A stretch of 64,000 bases of DNA from Paludibacteraceae bacterium (GTDB taxonomy: Bacteria; Bacteroidota; Bacteroidia; Bacteroidales; Paludibacteraceae): positions 70,704-134,703 of the forward strand of contig CAJOEJ010000002.1 in NCBI GenBank assembly GCA_905233375.1. The letters run 5' to 3'. Both the position numbers and the translations under genes were made by a program. Below, piece after piece: positions 18,529 through 26,780 of the stretch. The notes beneath the pieces were generated by a model. The model saw only the letters and a list, made by a program, of their open reading frames with translations, ran no database searches and was not told the origin of the DNA. Position 1 is the stretch's first letter, and every line of letters starts with the position of its first letter.

Positions 18529-19311
18529 ATGAAACAGACATCGTACGCATTGGTCACCGGAGCATCGTCCGGCATGGGACTGGAGTTCGCACGCCAACTG
18601 GCAGCGAAAGGATATAACCTGCTCATTGTAAGCAATGAGGAGCGCATTCACGAGGTCGCCGAACAAATCAAATCATCCTTTGCGCCCATCGAGATCATCG
18701 GACTCGTCATGGATTTAGGGCAGCAATCATCCGCGCGCGAACTATATGAATACGCGCGCGACAACAAGATCGAAGTGGAGGTGCTGGTCAATAACGCGGG
18801 CGTGTATCACGACCGGGATATTCTGGACGACAGCGAGGCGTTCACGTCGCTCATCATGAACCTGCATATGTACACACCCGCGATGCTCTGTTACCTCTTC
18901 GGGCAGGAGATGAAAGAACGCCGGAAGGGGTACATCCTCAATGTCTGTTCCGTGACCTCCAAGATGGCGGCGCAGCGACTCGGCACATATGGAGGCACCA
19001 AAGCCTTCCTCTGCCATTTCACACGCGCCCTGCATATTGAGTTGCGCCAATACGGCGTCCATGTCACCGATGTAAGCCCGGGCGCAGTGGATACAGGGCT
19101 GTATAACATCAAACCCGTATATACCAAAATCGGCAAATGTCTCGGGATCATCGTCAGCCCTCAGACCCTCGTTCGCCGTGGTCTGCGCGCGATGTTCCGA
19201 GGAAGAGCAAAAACAACAGTGCCCACCGTTTTCTGGCGGACACTGACATTCATCATTACGCTGATTCCGACTTGCCTCTTACGGCTCATCCGCCGTCTCG
19301 GCTGGTTCTAA
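18529..19311 (+). CDS. Short-chain dehydrogenase/reductase
   Basis: 260-aa SDR with the NAD(P)-binding TGASSGMGLEFARQLA (residues 11-26), NNAG, NVCSVTSKM and the catalytic YGGTK (YxxxK). Resembles DltE/YqjQ-type classical SDRs of unknown substrate. A C-terminal hydrophobic stretch, RTLTFIITLIPTCLLRLIRRLGWF, suggests membrane attachment. It starts directly after serB (0 nt gap) and ends the transcription unit; its TAA stop is the first base triplet of a 7-bp repeat tract. Confidence 0.82.
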   Translation: MKQTSYALVTGASSGMGLEFARQLAAKGYNLLIVSNEERIHEVAEQIKSSFAPIEIIGLVMDLGQQSSARELYEYARDNKIEVEVLVNNAGVYHDRDILDDSEAFTSLIMNLHMYTPAMLCYLFGQEMKERRKGYILNVCSVTSKMAAQRLGTYGGTKAFLCHFTRALHIELRQYGVHVTDVSPGAVDTGLYNIKPVYTKIGKCLGIIVSPQTLVRRGLRAMFRGRAKTTVPTVFWRTLTFIITLIPTCLLRLIRRLGWF

Positions 19312-19343
19312 ATTCTGAATTCTGAATTCTAAATTCTTAATTC
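19309..19343. repeat. Five in-register 7-bp repeats (TGAATTC type)
   Basis: Five contiguous heptamers, variants TAAATTC, TGAATTC and TTAATTC. The tract includes the stop codon of the SDR gene on the plus strand and the stop codon of the convergent SIMPL gene on the minus strand. Confidence 0.85.
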
Positions 19344-20026
19344 AAGAAATAGTCCACCGTCGTCACGACGCGTACGTGTTTCACCCAAGGCTGGTACTCA
19401 TCGCTCTCGACGCTGAACTGACCTTGGCTGGCACGGCGGATCGACCCCAACTCGCACTGCGCGTCATCGGCAAACTTCTGCGCGACGGCACGGGCGTTCT
19501 GAGTCGCTTCCTCGATCATTGACGGCTTGAGTTCAGGAAGACCGTTGAACTGGTAGTCCAGGTTCCAGCGCTGCGTCGAAACGATCAAGCCTTCTTTAAG
19601 CAACTCGGCTTCCTTGCCTTGCGACGCTACCACTAACTCCACCTTGTCCGTGGACACAATGACCGATGTGTTCAGCGTGTATTTGTACTCGGGACGACGG
19701 TCGCCGTAGTAACTCGACCAGTTGTCCTCGACCGATATACTACCCTGCCTCAAGTCGCTCTCCTCAAAACCCAAAGAGATAAGATGCTTTTTCACCTTGT
19801 CGGTCACCGTGCCCAGATAGGCATACAGGGACGGCAGGTCATTACCGCTTGCGGCATAACTCAAAGGCCACACGGCATAGTCGGCTTGCACCTCACGCGT
19901 ACTGAGACCTTTCACACTCACTGCCCGGTCTTTGGATGCAAAATGATTGATTCCCAGACAGATAAACCACCCTCCGAGGGCTACACCCAACGCAATCAAT
20001 GCGCCTGCTAATACATTATTTTTCAT
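19337..20026 (-). CDS. SIMPL-domain (DUF541) protein
   Basis: 229-aa envelope protein with an N-terminal signal or anchor segment (VLAGALIALGVALGGWFICLGINHFA) and the SIMPL/DUF541 domain (DRAVSVKGLSTREVQADYAVWPLSYAASGND, then ATQNARAVAQKFADDAQ). The periplasmic family, which includes E. coli YggE, is linked to oxidative stress tolerance, but the biochemical role is unknown. Monocistronic, with its own promoter at 20046-20076, convergent with the SDR gene. Confidence 0.82.
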   Translation of the reverse strand: MKNNVLAGALIALGVALGGWFICLGINHFASKDRAVSVKGLSTREVQADYAVWPLSYAASGNDLPSLYAYLGTVTDKVKKHLISLGFEESDLRQGSISVEDNWSSYYGDRRPEYKYTLNTSVIVSTDKVELVVASQGKEAELLKEGLIVSTQRWNLDYQFNGLPELKPSMIEEATQNARAVAQKFADDAQCELGSIRRASQGQFSVESDEYQPWVKHVRVVTTVDYFLN

Positions 20027-20045
20027 ACTTGTTGCAATTTTTCTG

Positions 20046-20076
20046 CAAATATACTACAAAAATTTGATATATGCAA
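20046..20076 (-). promoter_or_regulatory. Promoter of the SIMPL gene
   Basis: Minus strand: TTG (20076-20074) followed by CATATATC, 20 nt, TATATTTG (20053-20046). About 20 nt upstream of the start codon. Confidence 0.78.
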
Positions 20077-20115
20077 ACATTCGGGTGTTTTTTGCTGAAT
20101 AAAATGAAATTTTAT

Positions 20116-20179
20116 GTATAGAATGGGGCTATAGGGCATTTATGCTTGCATAAGAATGCGCTATAGACACGTTCTATAC
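20116..20179. other. 64-bp nested inverted-repeat structure
   Basis: Outer arms GTATAGAA (20116-20123) and TTCTATAC (20172-20179) enclose two direct GCTATAG copies and an inner imperfect palindrome GCATT..ATGC/GCAT..AATGC. It lies in the 444-bp divergent gap between the SIMPL gene and cdsA. No ORF fits. Could be a structured RNA, a small mobile-element remnant or a protein-binding site. Confidence 0.45.
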
Positions 20180-20366
20180 GAAAGCCTTTGGCTTGGCAAA
20201 AAACAGCGCTTTTGCATATATCCCGCAAGACACGAACGTAAATTCGAGGTGGGACGGGAAATACCCGGGACAAGGTCGAGACCGAATCCGACCAAAGGAT
20301 CGCCCAATGATCCCCCAAGGATTGCCCAAGGATGAGACTCAAAAATCAACAATTATGCATTTATAC

Positions 20367-20391
20367 TATATATATACATAGTATATATATA
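20367..20391 (+). terminator. AT-rich hairpin with T-run inside module copy 1
   Basis: Arms TATATATATAC (20367-20377) and GTATATATATA (20381-20391), loop ATA, followed by CTTTTT. Looks like an intrinsic terminator, although no plus-strand gene lies directly upstream in this copy. Confidence 0.45.
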
Positions 20392-20422
20392 CTTTTTATT
20401 CTTAAAAAAAACGCACAAAAAT

Positions 20423-20453
20423 TTGCATATGTGCGTTTTTTTGTGTAAATTTG
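20423..20453 (+). promoter_or_regulatory. Promoter of cdsA
   Basis: TTG (20423-20425) followed by CATATGTG, 20 nt to TAAATTTG (20446-20453). Confidence 0.8.
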
Positions 20454-20471
20454 CACGCAAATTTGAAATCT

Positions 20472-21341
20472 ATGAACGAATTTACCAAACGCACCCTGAG
20501 CGGTGCCGTCTATGTAGCCTGCGTGGTAGGCAGTATTTTGTGGAGTCCGATCGTTTTTGCCGGGATGTTCGGTATCATATGTCTGTTAGCAGTGGACGAG
20601 TTTCATCGTCTGGTCGGTTCCTCCCGCATGCTCCGCACGGGTGCGTTCTTAGCGACGCTGGCATTGTGGAGTTTCCTGCAGTGGTTCATTCTGTTGCCGC
20701 CGGTAGGAGCGGATACATGGGAATGGAGCGTCTGCTTCGTTATTGCCTATGCCTTGATACTTGTCATATGGCTGCTGGATGAGATATGGAACCACTCCGG
20801 TCGTCCTATTGCCAACTGGGGAAATCTCATTAGTTCACAAATGATGATCGCCATTCCTCTGTGTACGATGAGCCTGTTGCTGCATCTGGACAAATGGCTG
20901 TTGTTAGCGCTGTTTGTGCTCATCTGGGTGAATGACTCGGGTGCGTATTGTGTCGGCAGCCTGTGCGCCAAACGTCGCGGCGGAAACCACAAGATGGCGC
21001 CGCATGTCAGCCCTAACAAGAGTTGGGAGGGTCTGTTTGGCGGCGTATTGTTCACGTTCGTTGCCGCACTTATTCTGGCGCATTACGGTTGGTTCGATGT
21101 CATTACCACGCCCCGTATCAAATGGATCGTGGTCTTCCTCTTTGCTTTCCTGACCAGTGCGTTCGGCACGATGGGCGATCTCATGGAGAGCCTGCTCAAA
21201 CGCAGCGTAGGTGTCAAAGACAGCGGGGTGTTCCTTCCCGGGCACGGAGGGGTTCTCGACCGTTTTGACAGTATATTGCTGGCGTCACCGATACTAACCG
21301 CTTTCTCGTGGCTATGCTATTTCCTGTTACCTCTGCTCTAA
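20472..21341 (+). CDS. cdsA: Phosphatidate cytidylyltransferase
   Basis: 289-aa integral inner-membrane enzyme making CDP-diacylglycerol from phosphatidate and CTP, the branch point of phospholipid synthesis. About eight hydrophobic segments. The family signature is intact near the C-terminus: LLKRSVGVKDSGVFLPGHGG then LDRFDS. ATG 20472 (MNEFTKRTL) is chosen; the frame is open to TTG 20451, but that codon is part of the -7 box. First gene of a lipid/envelope set, overlapping the acyltransferase by about 28 bp. Confidence 0.92.
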   Translation: MNEFTKRTLSGAVYVACVVGSILWSPIVFAGMFGIICLLAVDEFHRLVGSSRMLRTGAFLATLALWSFLQWFILLPPVGADTWEWSVCFVIAYALILVIWLLDEIWNHSGRPIANWGNLISSQMMIAIPLCTMSLLLHLDKWLLLALFVLIWVNDSGAYCVGSLCAKRRGGNHKMAPHVSPNKSWEGLFGGVLFTFVAALILAHYGWFDVITTPRIKWIVVFLFAFLTSAFGTMGDLMESLLKRSVGVKDSGVFLPGHGGVLDRFDSILLASPILTAFSWLCYFLLPLL

Positions 21342-22174
21342 GCCGCCTGCCGTTGGGGGTACACCACGCGATAGCGGATGGTCTGCTCTATCCGTTGCTG
21401 TATTACGGAGTGCGGTACCGGCGCAAGATGGTGAACAAGAACCTGACATTATCGTTCCCCGACAAGACCGAAGAGGAACGGCAACAAATCGCCAAATCGT
21501 TCTATCACCAATTCTGCTACACGGTCGTGGAGATGATCTACGGCTACCGTTGTCCGGACGACGAAATGCGCCAACGGGTCGTCTTCGAAGGAATGGACGA
21601 GGTGAACCGGCTCATCGATGCTGCGGGAGGAGGTATCTTCATGCTGGCGCACATGGGGAACTGGGAATGGATAGCGAGCATCCAGCAGTGGGTCAGCCCG
21701 GGCGTGAAAGAGCTGAACGTCTATCGCAAGCAGAAAAACCGTCTCATGGACCGCTGGCTCCTGGCGATACGTGCCAGACGAGGCGGGGAATGCGTGGAGA
21801 AACAACGTATCCTGCGCGAGATGGTCCGTTACCGGGCGGAGAAACAACCCGTGACCATCGGGCTGATTAGTGACCAGAAACCGCGTCCCGAAGTGACACG
21901 GACATGGGTGGAGTTCCTGCATCAGGAGACCGGATTCCTGGACGGCGGAGAGGTATTGGGCAGAAAATTCGGCTATCCGGTGTTCTACCTCTATATCACA
22001 CGTCCGGAGCGAGGAAGATATCATGTGTCGATGAAAACGATTGCTGCGAGCCCCAAAGAGACGGAGGAAGGAGAGATCACCACTGCGTTTGCACACATTC
22101 TGGAGCAGAACATCCTTGAGCAACCCGGTCTATGGCTCTGGTCGCACAACAGATGGAAACATAAACGAAAATGA
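21314..22174 (+). CDS. Lipid A biosynthesis acyltransferase (LpxL/HtrB family)
   Basis: About 286 aa. Family members transfer a secondary acyl chain onto Kdo-lipid A or a related precursor at the inner membrane. The HX4(D/E) catalytic motif is seen as AHMGNWEW, with RKMVNKNLTLSFPDKTEEER and VTIGLISDQKPRP downstream as expected. ATG 21314 is preferred over GTG 21308; both overlap the cdsA 3' end. A 4-bp overlap with the following glycosyltransferase suggests the three genes are co-expressed for envelope assembly. Could alternatively make an acylated aminolipid. Confidence 0.82.
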   Translation: MLFPVTSALSRLPLGVHHAIADGLLYPLLYYGVRYRRKMVNKNLTLSFPDKTEEERQQIAKSFYHQFCYTVVEMIYGYRCPDDEMRQRVVFEGMDEVNRLIDAAGGGIFMLAHMGNWEWIASIQQWVSPGVKELNVYRKQKNRLMDRWLLAIRARRGGECVEKQRILREMVRYRAEKQPVTIGLISDQKPRPEVTRTWVEFLHQETGFLDGGEVLGRKFGYPVFYLYITRPERGRYHVSMKTIAASPKETEEGEITTAFAHILEQNILEQPGLWLWSHNRWKHKRK

Positions 22175-23052
22175 AATGTAGTGTTATCATATTGAACTGG
22201 AACGGGGCGGAGATGTTACGGCAGTACCTGCCATCCGTCATCGCGCATACTACCCTGCCCGATGTGGAGATCATCGTGGCAGACAACGGTAGCACGGACA
22301 ACAGTGTCGCCATGCTCCGCTCGGAGTTTCCCACAGTGCGTATCATTGTCCTCGACCGGAACTACGGTTTTGCGGAGGGCTATAACCGCACGATAGAACA
22401 AGTCGCCAGCGATTACGTCGTACTTCTCAACAGCGATGTGGAAGTAACGGAGGGATGGCTGGAACCCATGCTGGCATATATGGACGCGAATACAGACGTA
22501 GCGTCCGTCCAGCCCAAGATTCGCAGTTACGCCAACCGCCGTTATTTTGAGCACGCAGGCGCAGCAGGCGGCTACGTGAATGCCTTGGGGTATCCGTATT
22601 GCCGAGGGCGTGTGTTATGGAAAGTGGAGGAAGATAAAGGTCAATATGACACGACCGTGGATGTGGACTGGACCAGTGGCGCGTGCATGTGCGTGCGCAC
22701 GAACGTATATAAGGAGTTGGGAGGGCTGGATGCGTCGTTCTTTGCCCATATGGAGGAGATCGATTTATGCTGGCGCATGCGTAATGCCGGCTGGCGACTC
22801 GTCTGCCTGCCCCAATGCACGGTGTATCATCTCGGTGGCGGATCGCTCCATTACGACAGCCCCCGTAAGACCTATCTCAACCACCGCAACAACCTGGTAA
22901 TGATCCGCAAGAATATGCGTTTCCCATGGGGCGTCTTATGCCTGCGGTTCTTCCTCGATTATGCCACCGCGTTCCTCTACCTCGCGCAAGGTCGTCCCGC
23001 CGCCTTCAAAGCGGTTTTCCAGGCGCGCAGGGACTATCATAAAATGGTTTAA
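22171..23052 (+). CDS. Glycosyltransferase family 2
   Basis: 293-aa GT-A enzyme: CSVIILNWNGAEMLRQYLPSV, IIVADNGSTDNSVAML, VVLLNSDVEVTEGWLEPML (DxD-like), and MEEIDLCWRMRNAGWRL as catalytic-base region, typical of the rhamnosyltransferase-like GT2 clade. Translationally coupled to the acyltransferase (ATGA overlap) and so probably acts on LPS core or another envelope lipid. Its 3' end overlaps the convergent phosphoesterase by 4 bp. Confidence 0.82.
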   Translation: MKCSVIILNWNGAEMLRQYLPSVIAHTTLPDVEIIVADNGSTDNSVAMLRSEFPTVRIIVLDRNYGFAEGYNRTIEQVASDYVVLLNSDVEVTEGWLEPMLAYMDANTDVASVQPKIRSYANRRYFEHAGAAGGYVNALGYPYCRGRVLWKVEEDKGQYDTTVDVDWTSGACMCVRTNVYKELGGLDASFFAHMEEIDLCWRMRNAGWRLVCLPQCTVYHLGGGSLHYDSPRKTYLNHRNNLVMIRKNMRFPWGVLCLRFFLDYATAFLYLAQGRPAAFKAVFQARRDYHKMV

Positions 23053-23741
23053 CGGGAGACAATCAGGCTCTTTGCCGTTTTGTGCAAACAATCCACGCAG
23101 GTAATGCCTTCCCCGATGACGGTGATATCGTCCTGCGGCGTGTGACCTATAATCTGCTCAACGGGTGTGCCGGCAAACAGGTTGCAGGAAGGCAGTATCC
23201 ATGACCGGATCCATAAAGGAGAGTGCGTCGGCGATTCACCCCATATATCCACCGCCAGTGTCGCATTGGAGCGGAAAGCAAACGCCATCCTGTTTTCCTG
23301 CCACAAGGCATTGATCTGCTCCGCCACTTTGCACGCACCTTCATTCCGATACGGACCGAAATATTTCTCGTACCACCCTTTGGTCACGCCGGCATGGGAA
23401 ACGAGTGTATTGTCATCAATGGCAAACGCGACACCGTCAAAGAAAGCGGCGTTCGCCTTGATAAAGCGGCAGTAGGCTTCACGCTGGTTTCGCACGGCAA
23501 AACGACTCCGGTAGTCCAAGTCCAGCATGTAATGCAATTCATGATTTCCATAAAGCAGCACCGTTTCGGGATGCTGCTTTTTGAATCGGATAATGTGTAG
23601 CCAGTTGGTGAGAATCTGCTCCGGAGTCCGTCCGTCCTTCGAATCGACGTAGTCTCCGACGAAGATATGCCTGCAGCCTTCCTGCACCAGATCCTGCCAC
23701 GATTCGTGACCGTGTATATCGCCGATGATGTTATACTGCAT
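23049..23741 (-). CDS. Calcineurin-like metallophosphoesterase
   Basis: 230-aa phosphoesterase of the PPP/ApaH-like type. Metal-ligand motifs are in order: GDIHGH (residues 6-11), FVGDYVDSKDG, LLYGNHELHY and later VSHAGVT, GHTPQ. It may be a serine/threonine phosphatase or dinucleoside polyphosphate hydrolase; sequence alone does not decide. I begin it at ATG 23741 (MQYNIIGDIHGH) because the 49 further upstream codons lie within the preceding wzi-like gene. Last gene of the minus-strand unit that starts at 26659. Confidence 0.8.
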   Translation of the reverse strand: MQYNIIGDIHGHESWQDLVQEGCRHIFVGDYVDSKDGRTPEQILTNWLHIIRFKKQHPETVLLYGNHELHYMLDLDYRSRFAVRNQREAYCRFIKANAAFFDGVAFAIDDNTLVSHAGVTKGWYEKYFGPYRNEGACKVAEQINALWQENRMAFAFRSNATLAVDIWGESPTHSPLWIRSWILPSCNLFAGTPVEQIIGHTPQDDITVIGEGITCVDCLHKTAKSLIVSR

Positions 23742-23755
23742 AGTGGGCGTAGCCT

Positions 23756-25645
23756 TTAGAAGCCGAAATGTAATCCGCAGGAGACGGTGATATTCCGCCC
23801 TTGCAGATAGACGGGAGTGTATTTGTTGAGGTAGTACTCCTTCAATTCGTCTCCCGCCAGGTTCATCGATGTGCCGTCGCTGTTCCAACCGCGGTCTTCC
23901 CCCTCGATACGAGCCGACGACGGCACGAACGCACGGGCGTTGTTATAGGCAAAGTCCACATGCGCATAGCAGTTATTGAACACCTCATAGACGGCACGGA
24001 ACCGCAGGCTGGCATTACGCCATATCTTCTCGCTGAACGGTTTCTGCGCGATGATAGGATACGTCGTCCGCGTACCGGCAATGTTATTGCGGACGTAGTC
24101 GTACGCACGATATTTGGTGTCATGCGTGAAGTCGAGCATCAAACGCAATCCGCGCACAGGGCGGTAGGCGAGTTGCACAAAGACAGATTGCGCGTTGTCA
24201 CCCATGTAATGACCCATATTATAGCTATTGGACGTGTAATCGAGCACCTGGATGGAATGCGTGTAACAGGCTATGTATGAACGCATAAACTCACCGCGAA
24301 GGCTCAACCCGCGTACCGGCCAGCCGCTCCAGTTGAAACCTACCAGATACGATACGGGATTATTCTCTTTGTTGGATTTCTTAAGACGGGCAAACTTGAA
24401 CTCGTCCAGGAAGAATGAACCATACAGACGCAGATGGTCGGTCGGACGGATAGATATGGACGCAAACGCCTGCGAGTTCTGGTTCTCCGAACGCAAACCC
24501 TTGGTCAGCAGGTGATCCAGCGACTTGTAGAACGCAATCGGAATGAAATACGCCGCCTGCACATTCCGCTCCGCATAGATGATCGAGTTACCGAACGAAA
24601 ACTGGATGTACTTGACCGGCATGAACGTGAACATGTTCGCCGCCATGAACTTGTTGGCGGGACGGTACTCTTTCTGGAATACGCTCTCTTTCTCGCGCTC
24701 GACATAATAATAGGTCGAGTCGGTGACGTTGGACGGCAGCCATGCATGGAAATAGTCAAACTGGAACCATTTGCAGGGTGTCAGCTGGAGCGTGACCATC
24801 GGTACTGCCGGATTATGCGCCGACAGGATATTGGAGCAATGCTGCGCGTCACCCCATTGGATACGCTCCCGCTGCACGCCGATACTACCCCACCATGCGT
24901 ACAACGATATACCGCCGCGTGAATCCGAGAAATCACCGCCGTAGGTGGCTTCCTTGTACTGCACACCGGGCAGGGCAATGAGGTATCTCGGCTGGGCAAG
25001 ACGTGCGCCCATCGTGGTGCTATGCGGGTTGTAATATTCGGTACTGTAGAAATAGGAGCTTTTCAGCCCTCGTCCGTCCCAGCTGTTATCGCGTATCGAA
25101 CCCCAGATAGAGACATGGTGCGCAATATCCATCTGGATCTCCGCGCCATAGACACGGTGCATCAACAGCCCCTTCTTGTTATAGTCGAGGTCCATGCCCA
25201 AGATAGGATGCACACGCATCTTGAACACCTTGTCCTTGGTCAGGATATGCAGACTCGGGTCCGCCAGAGACAGGTTGGATACAGGCGTTATCCATTGGGT
25301 CACGTGCCGGTGACCGTAACTGTAATAGGTCGGCAGCGTGTCCATTTCGAGCGCATAGTCCTGCATAAAAAACTGCAGGTCATCCTTCTGACGCTTGCTC
25401 AACAGCGAATCCCTGCTCTGCGCCTGCAACAACATTCGGGCGATCGCATCCCGCGTGTACGGTTTGATCGCCTCATTGGATTGTATCACCCCGTCGTTCG
25501 TCAGCTCCTCTATAAAATCATACACCTCCGTATATTCCAACGCCTGCGGGATACGCTGCGCCATGACAATTGACAATTGACAACTGACAATTGACATAAT
25601 GGCTGTCAGCAAACATTTACAGATAATATGCATCGATCTAAACAT
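23756..25645 (-). CDS. Wzi-like capsule-assembly / outer membrane barrel protein
   Basis: About 629 aa, with a signal peptide, a helical region (TNDGVIQSNEAIKPYTRDAIARMLLQAQSRDSLLSKRQ) and then a long beta-rich region with many aromatic girdle residues ending in a terminal Phe (SCGLHFGF), typical of outer membrane barrels. Family resemblance is to Wzi/capsule assembly proteins that anchor capsule at the cell surface. Start ATG 25645; TTG 25654 and ATG 25633 are alternatives. Oddly, the hydrophobic core of the signal peptide (SIVSCQLSIVMAQ) is encoded by a tract of 7-bp repeats at 25564-25597. Confidence 0.72.
   Translation of the reverse strand: MFRSMHIICKCLLTAIMSIVSCQLSIVMAQRIPQALEYTEVYDFIEELTNDGVIQSNEAIKPYTRDAIARMLLQAQSRDSLLSKRQKDDLQFFMQDYALEMDTLPTYYSYGHRHVTQWITPVSNLSLADPSLHILTKDKVFKMRVHPILGMDLDYNKKGLLMHRVYGAEIQMDIAHHVSIWGSIRDNSWDGRGLKSSYFYSTEYYNPHSTTMGARLAQPRYLIALPGVQYKEATYGGDFSDSRGGISLYAWWGSIGVQRERIQWGDAQHCSNILSAHNPAVPMVTLQLTPCKWFQFDYFHAWLPSNVTDSTYYYVEREKESVFQKEYRPANKFMAANMFTFMPVKYIQFSFGNSIIYAERNVQAAYFIPIAFYKSLDHLLTKGLRSENQNSQAFASISIRPTDHLRLYGSFFLDEFKFARLKKSNKENNPVSYLVGFNWSGWPVRGLSLRGEFMRSYIACYTHSIQVLDYTSNSYNMGHYMGDNAQSVFVQLAYRPVRGLRLMLDFTHDTKYRAYDYVRNNIAGTRTTYPIIAQKPFSEKIWRNASLRFRAVYEVFNNCYAHVDFAYNNARAFVPSSARIEGEDRGWNSDGTSMNLAGDELKEYYLNKYTPVYLQGRNITVSCGLHFGF
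25564..25597. repeat. 7-bp repeats (TGACAAT) encoding part of a signal peptide
   Basis: Four in-register heptamers (TGACAAT, one TGACAAC) plus a partial fifth, within the N-terminal coding region of the Wzi-like gene. Confidence 0.8.
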
Positions 25646-25648
25646 CTC

Positions 25649-25711
25649 TATCAATTTTCAATTTTCAATTTTCAATCTTCAATCTTCAATCTTCAATTAT
25701 CAATTATCAAT
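25649..25711. repeat. Nine in-register 7-bp repeats (TTTCAAT type)
   Basis: Nine contiguous heptamers changing in blocks: TATCAAT, then three TTTCAAT, three CTTCAAT and two TATCAAT. Immediately upstream of the Wzi-like start. The block pattern suggests segmental duplication within the tract. Confidence 0.9.
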
Positions 25712-25724
25712 CTTAATCCCCATT

Positions 25725-25753
25725 CCCCTCCCTTGAGGGGAGGTCGGGAGGGG
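25725..25753. repeat. CCCCTCCC hairpin repeat, copy A (possible terminator)
   Basis: CCCCTCCC (25725-25732) pairs with GGGAGGGG (25746-25753). It lies just after the OmpH-like stop on the minus strand. Related sequences occur at 54804-54823 and 58211-58230. Confidence 0.6.
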
Positions 25754-25762
25754 TTCTTTCAA

Positions 25763-26389
25763 TTACTTATTGTACCTTGCGTTCAGCCCCTCAATAACCT
25801 CTTCGGTGATATCGTATCCGGCTACCTTGTTCAGCAGCACGGCTTCGTTGAGAATGAGATGCAGATGACCGTCGGCATTGTATTCGCGCAGATATTGCTG
25901 CACCGAATCCTGTAACTGCTGGTTCAGCGTAGCCTGCTCGTTCATGAAGTCCGCACTCAGTTTCTGACGCAGATTCTCCAGATCCTGCTGCTTTGCCATT
26001 AGTTGCTGCTCCTTTTTTTGGAGACGGCTCTGCTCGCTCTCGGCACGCTCACGGCTCAGGAAGGCACCCGCTTCCAGTTTCTTCTGGAAATTGAGCACGT
26101 CCTGCTGGAACGACTCGTACTCGCTCTGGAACGCTTTTGCTTTGGTGTCTAACTTGACCATCGACTCCTCGTAGCGGGATTGCAGCTTGTCCGATGCCTC
26201 CACCGCCAGGCTGTAATGCAACAGAATGGAATCGGTGTTCACGATAGCAATCGGCAACAAATCACCCGACGCCTGGATATCCTGACTTGCCGTTTTCTTG
26301 GAGCCGGGAGTAAGGGTAAAGAAAAGAATAAACAATGCAACAATAGCTGCTGCCAAAATCGATTCTACGATAATACTGATCTTGTTCAT
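25763..26389 (-). CDS. OmpH/Skp-like periplasmic protein with N-terminal anchor
   Basis: 208 aa. An N-terminal hydrophobic segment (ISIIVESILAAAIVALFILFFTL) is followed by IAIVNTDSILLHYSLA, the OmpH-family entry strand, then about 110 residues of charged coiled coil (DKLQSRYEESMVKLDTKAKAFQ onward; QSRLQKKEQQLMAKQQDLENL) and a final FIXME-free compact segment ending EEVIEGLNARYNK. Skp proteins chaperone outer membrane proteins in the periplasm; the unprocessed-looking anchor suggests an inner-membrane-tethered variant. Encoded immediately before a barrel protein, which fits a chaperone role. Confidence 0.78.
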   Translation of the reverse strand: MNKISIIVESILAAAIVALFILFFTLTPGSKKTASQDIQASGDLLPIAIVNTDSILLHYSLAVEASDKLQSRYEESMVKLDTKAKAFQSEYESFQQDVLNFQKKLEAGAFLSRERAESEQSRLQKKEQQLMAKQQDLENLRQKLSADFMNEQATLNQQLQDSVQQYLREYNADGHLHLILNEAVLLNKVAGYDITEEVIEGLNARYNK

Positions 26390-26452
26390 AATGTATATTG
26401 TATTAAATTAAAATGACGGATTATAAATATTGTTAATATTACTCATGGTTAC

Positions 26453-26659
26453 TCACATGTCTTTGACATGGATCTTGTGTTTTTTACCGCGGCGCGCTTC
26501 GCGGTCCTGCGAGGTGGCGCAATGAATATGGTTCTCTTTCATCCGCTCATTCTCCGCGATATGCTGCGAGCGGAACGAATGGTCTGTGCGCAGGATAACC
26601 CCTACGCACAGCAGTACTACCGCCCCCATCACAAGCCCTATTACCACAAGTATTTTCAC
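26453..26659 (-). CDS. Small single-pass membrane protein
   Basis: 68 aa: one N-terminal membrane segment (ILVVIGLVMGAVVLLCVGVIL) and a short basic, histidine-rich tail (HSFRSQHIAENERMKENHIH through GKKHKIHVKDM). No family recognised. The frame is open to TTG 26683, but that triplet belongs to the -7 box, so GTG 26659 (or TTG 26671) is the likely start. A well-formed promoter at 26681-26711 and 64-bp spacing to the OmpH-like gene support it as the first gene of that unit. Confidence 0.5.
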   Translation of the reverse strand: MKILVVIGLVMGAVVLLCVGVILRTDHSFRSQHIAENERMKENHIHCATSQDREARRGKKHKIHVKDM

Positions 26660-26680
26660 GCCCGCATACAATTTAGCGTG

Positions 26681-26711
26681 CAAAATTACTACAAAAATTT
26701 GGAATATACAA
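26681..26711 (-). promoter_or_regulatory. Promoter of the small membrane protein / OmpH / Wzi unit
   Basis: Minus strand: TTG (26711-26709), 20 nt, TAATTTTG (26688-26681). Confidence 0.75.
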
Positions 26712-26780
26712 GGATTTTACGATAAAAAACAAATTTATTTGGATTTTTAGCGGGAAAGCCTTGTTATTCGCAGAAACGTG

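Larger units (their letters stand above)
20263..20460 (+). repeat. Dispersed module, copy 1 (four 11-mers, AT hairpin, promoter)
   Basis: Shares most of its sequence with 29601-29790. Order: ACCCGGGACAAGGTCGAG, a spacer, four degenerate 11-mers of AAGGATTGCCC type (20295-20338), an 11-bp AT-only hairpin (20367-20391) followed by CTTTTT, a repeated AACGCACAAAAATTTGCA stretch, then a promoter for the next gene. Confidence 0.85.
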
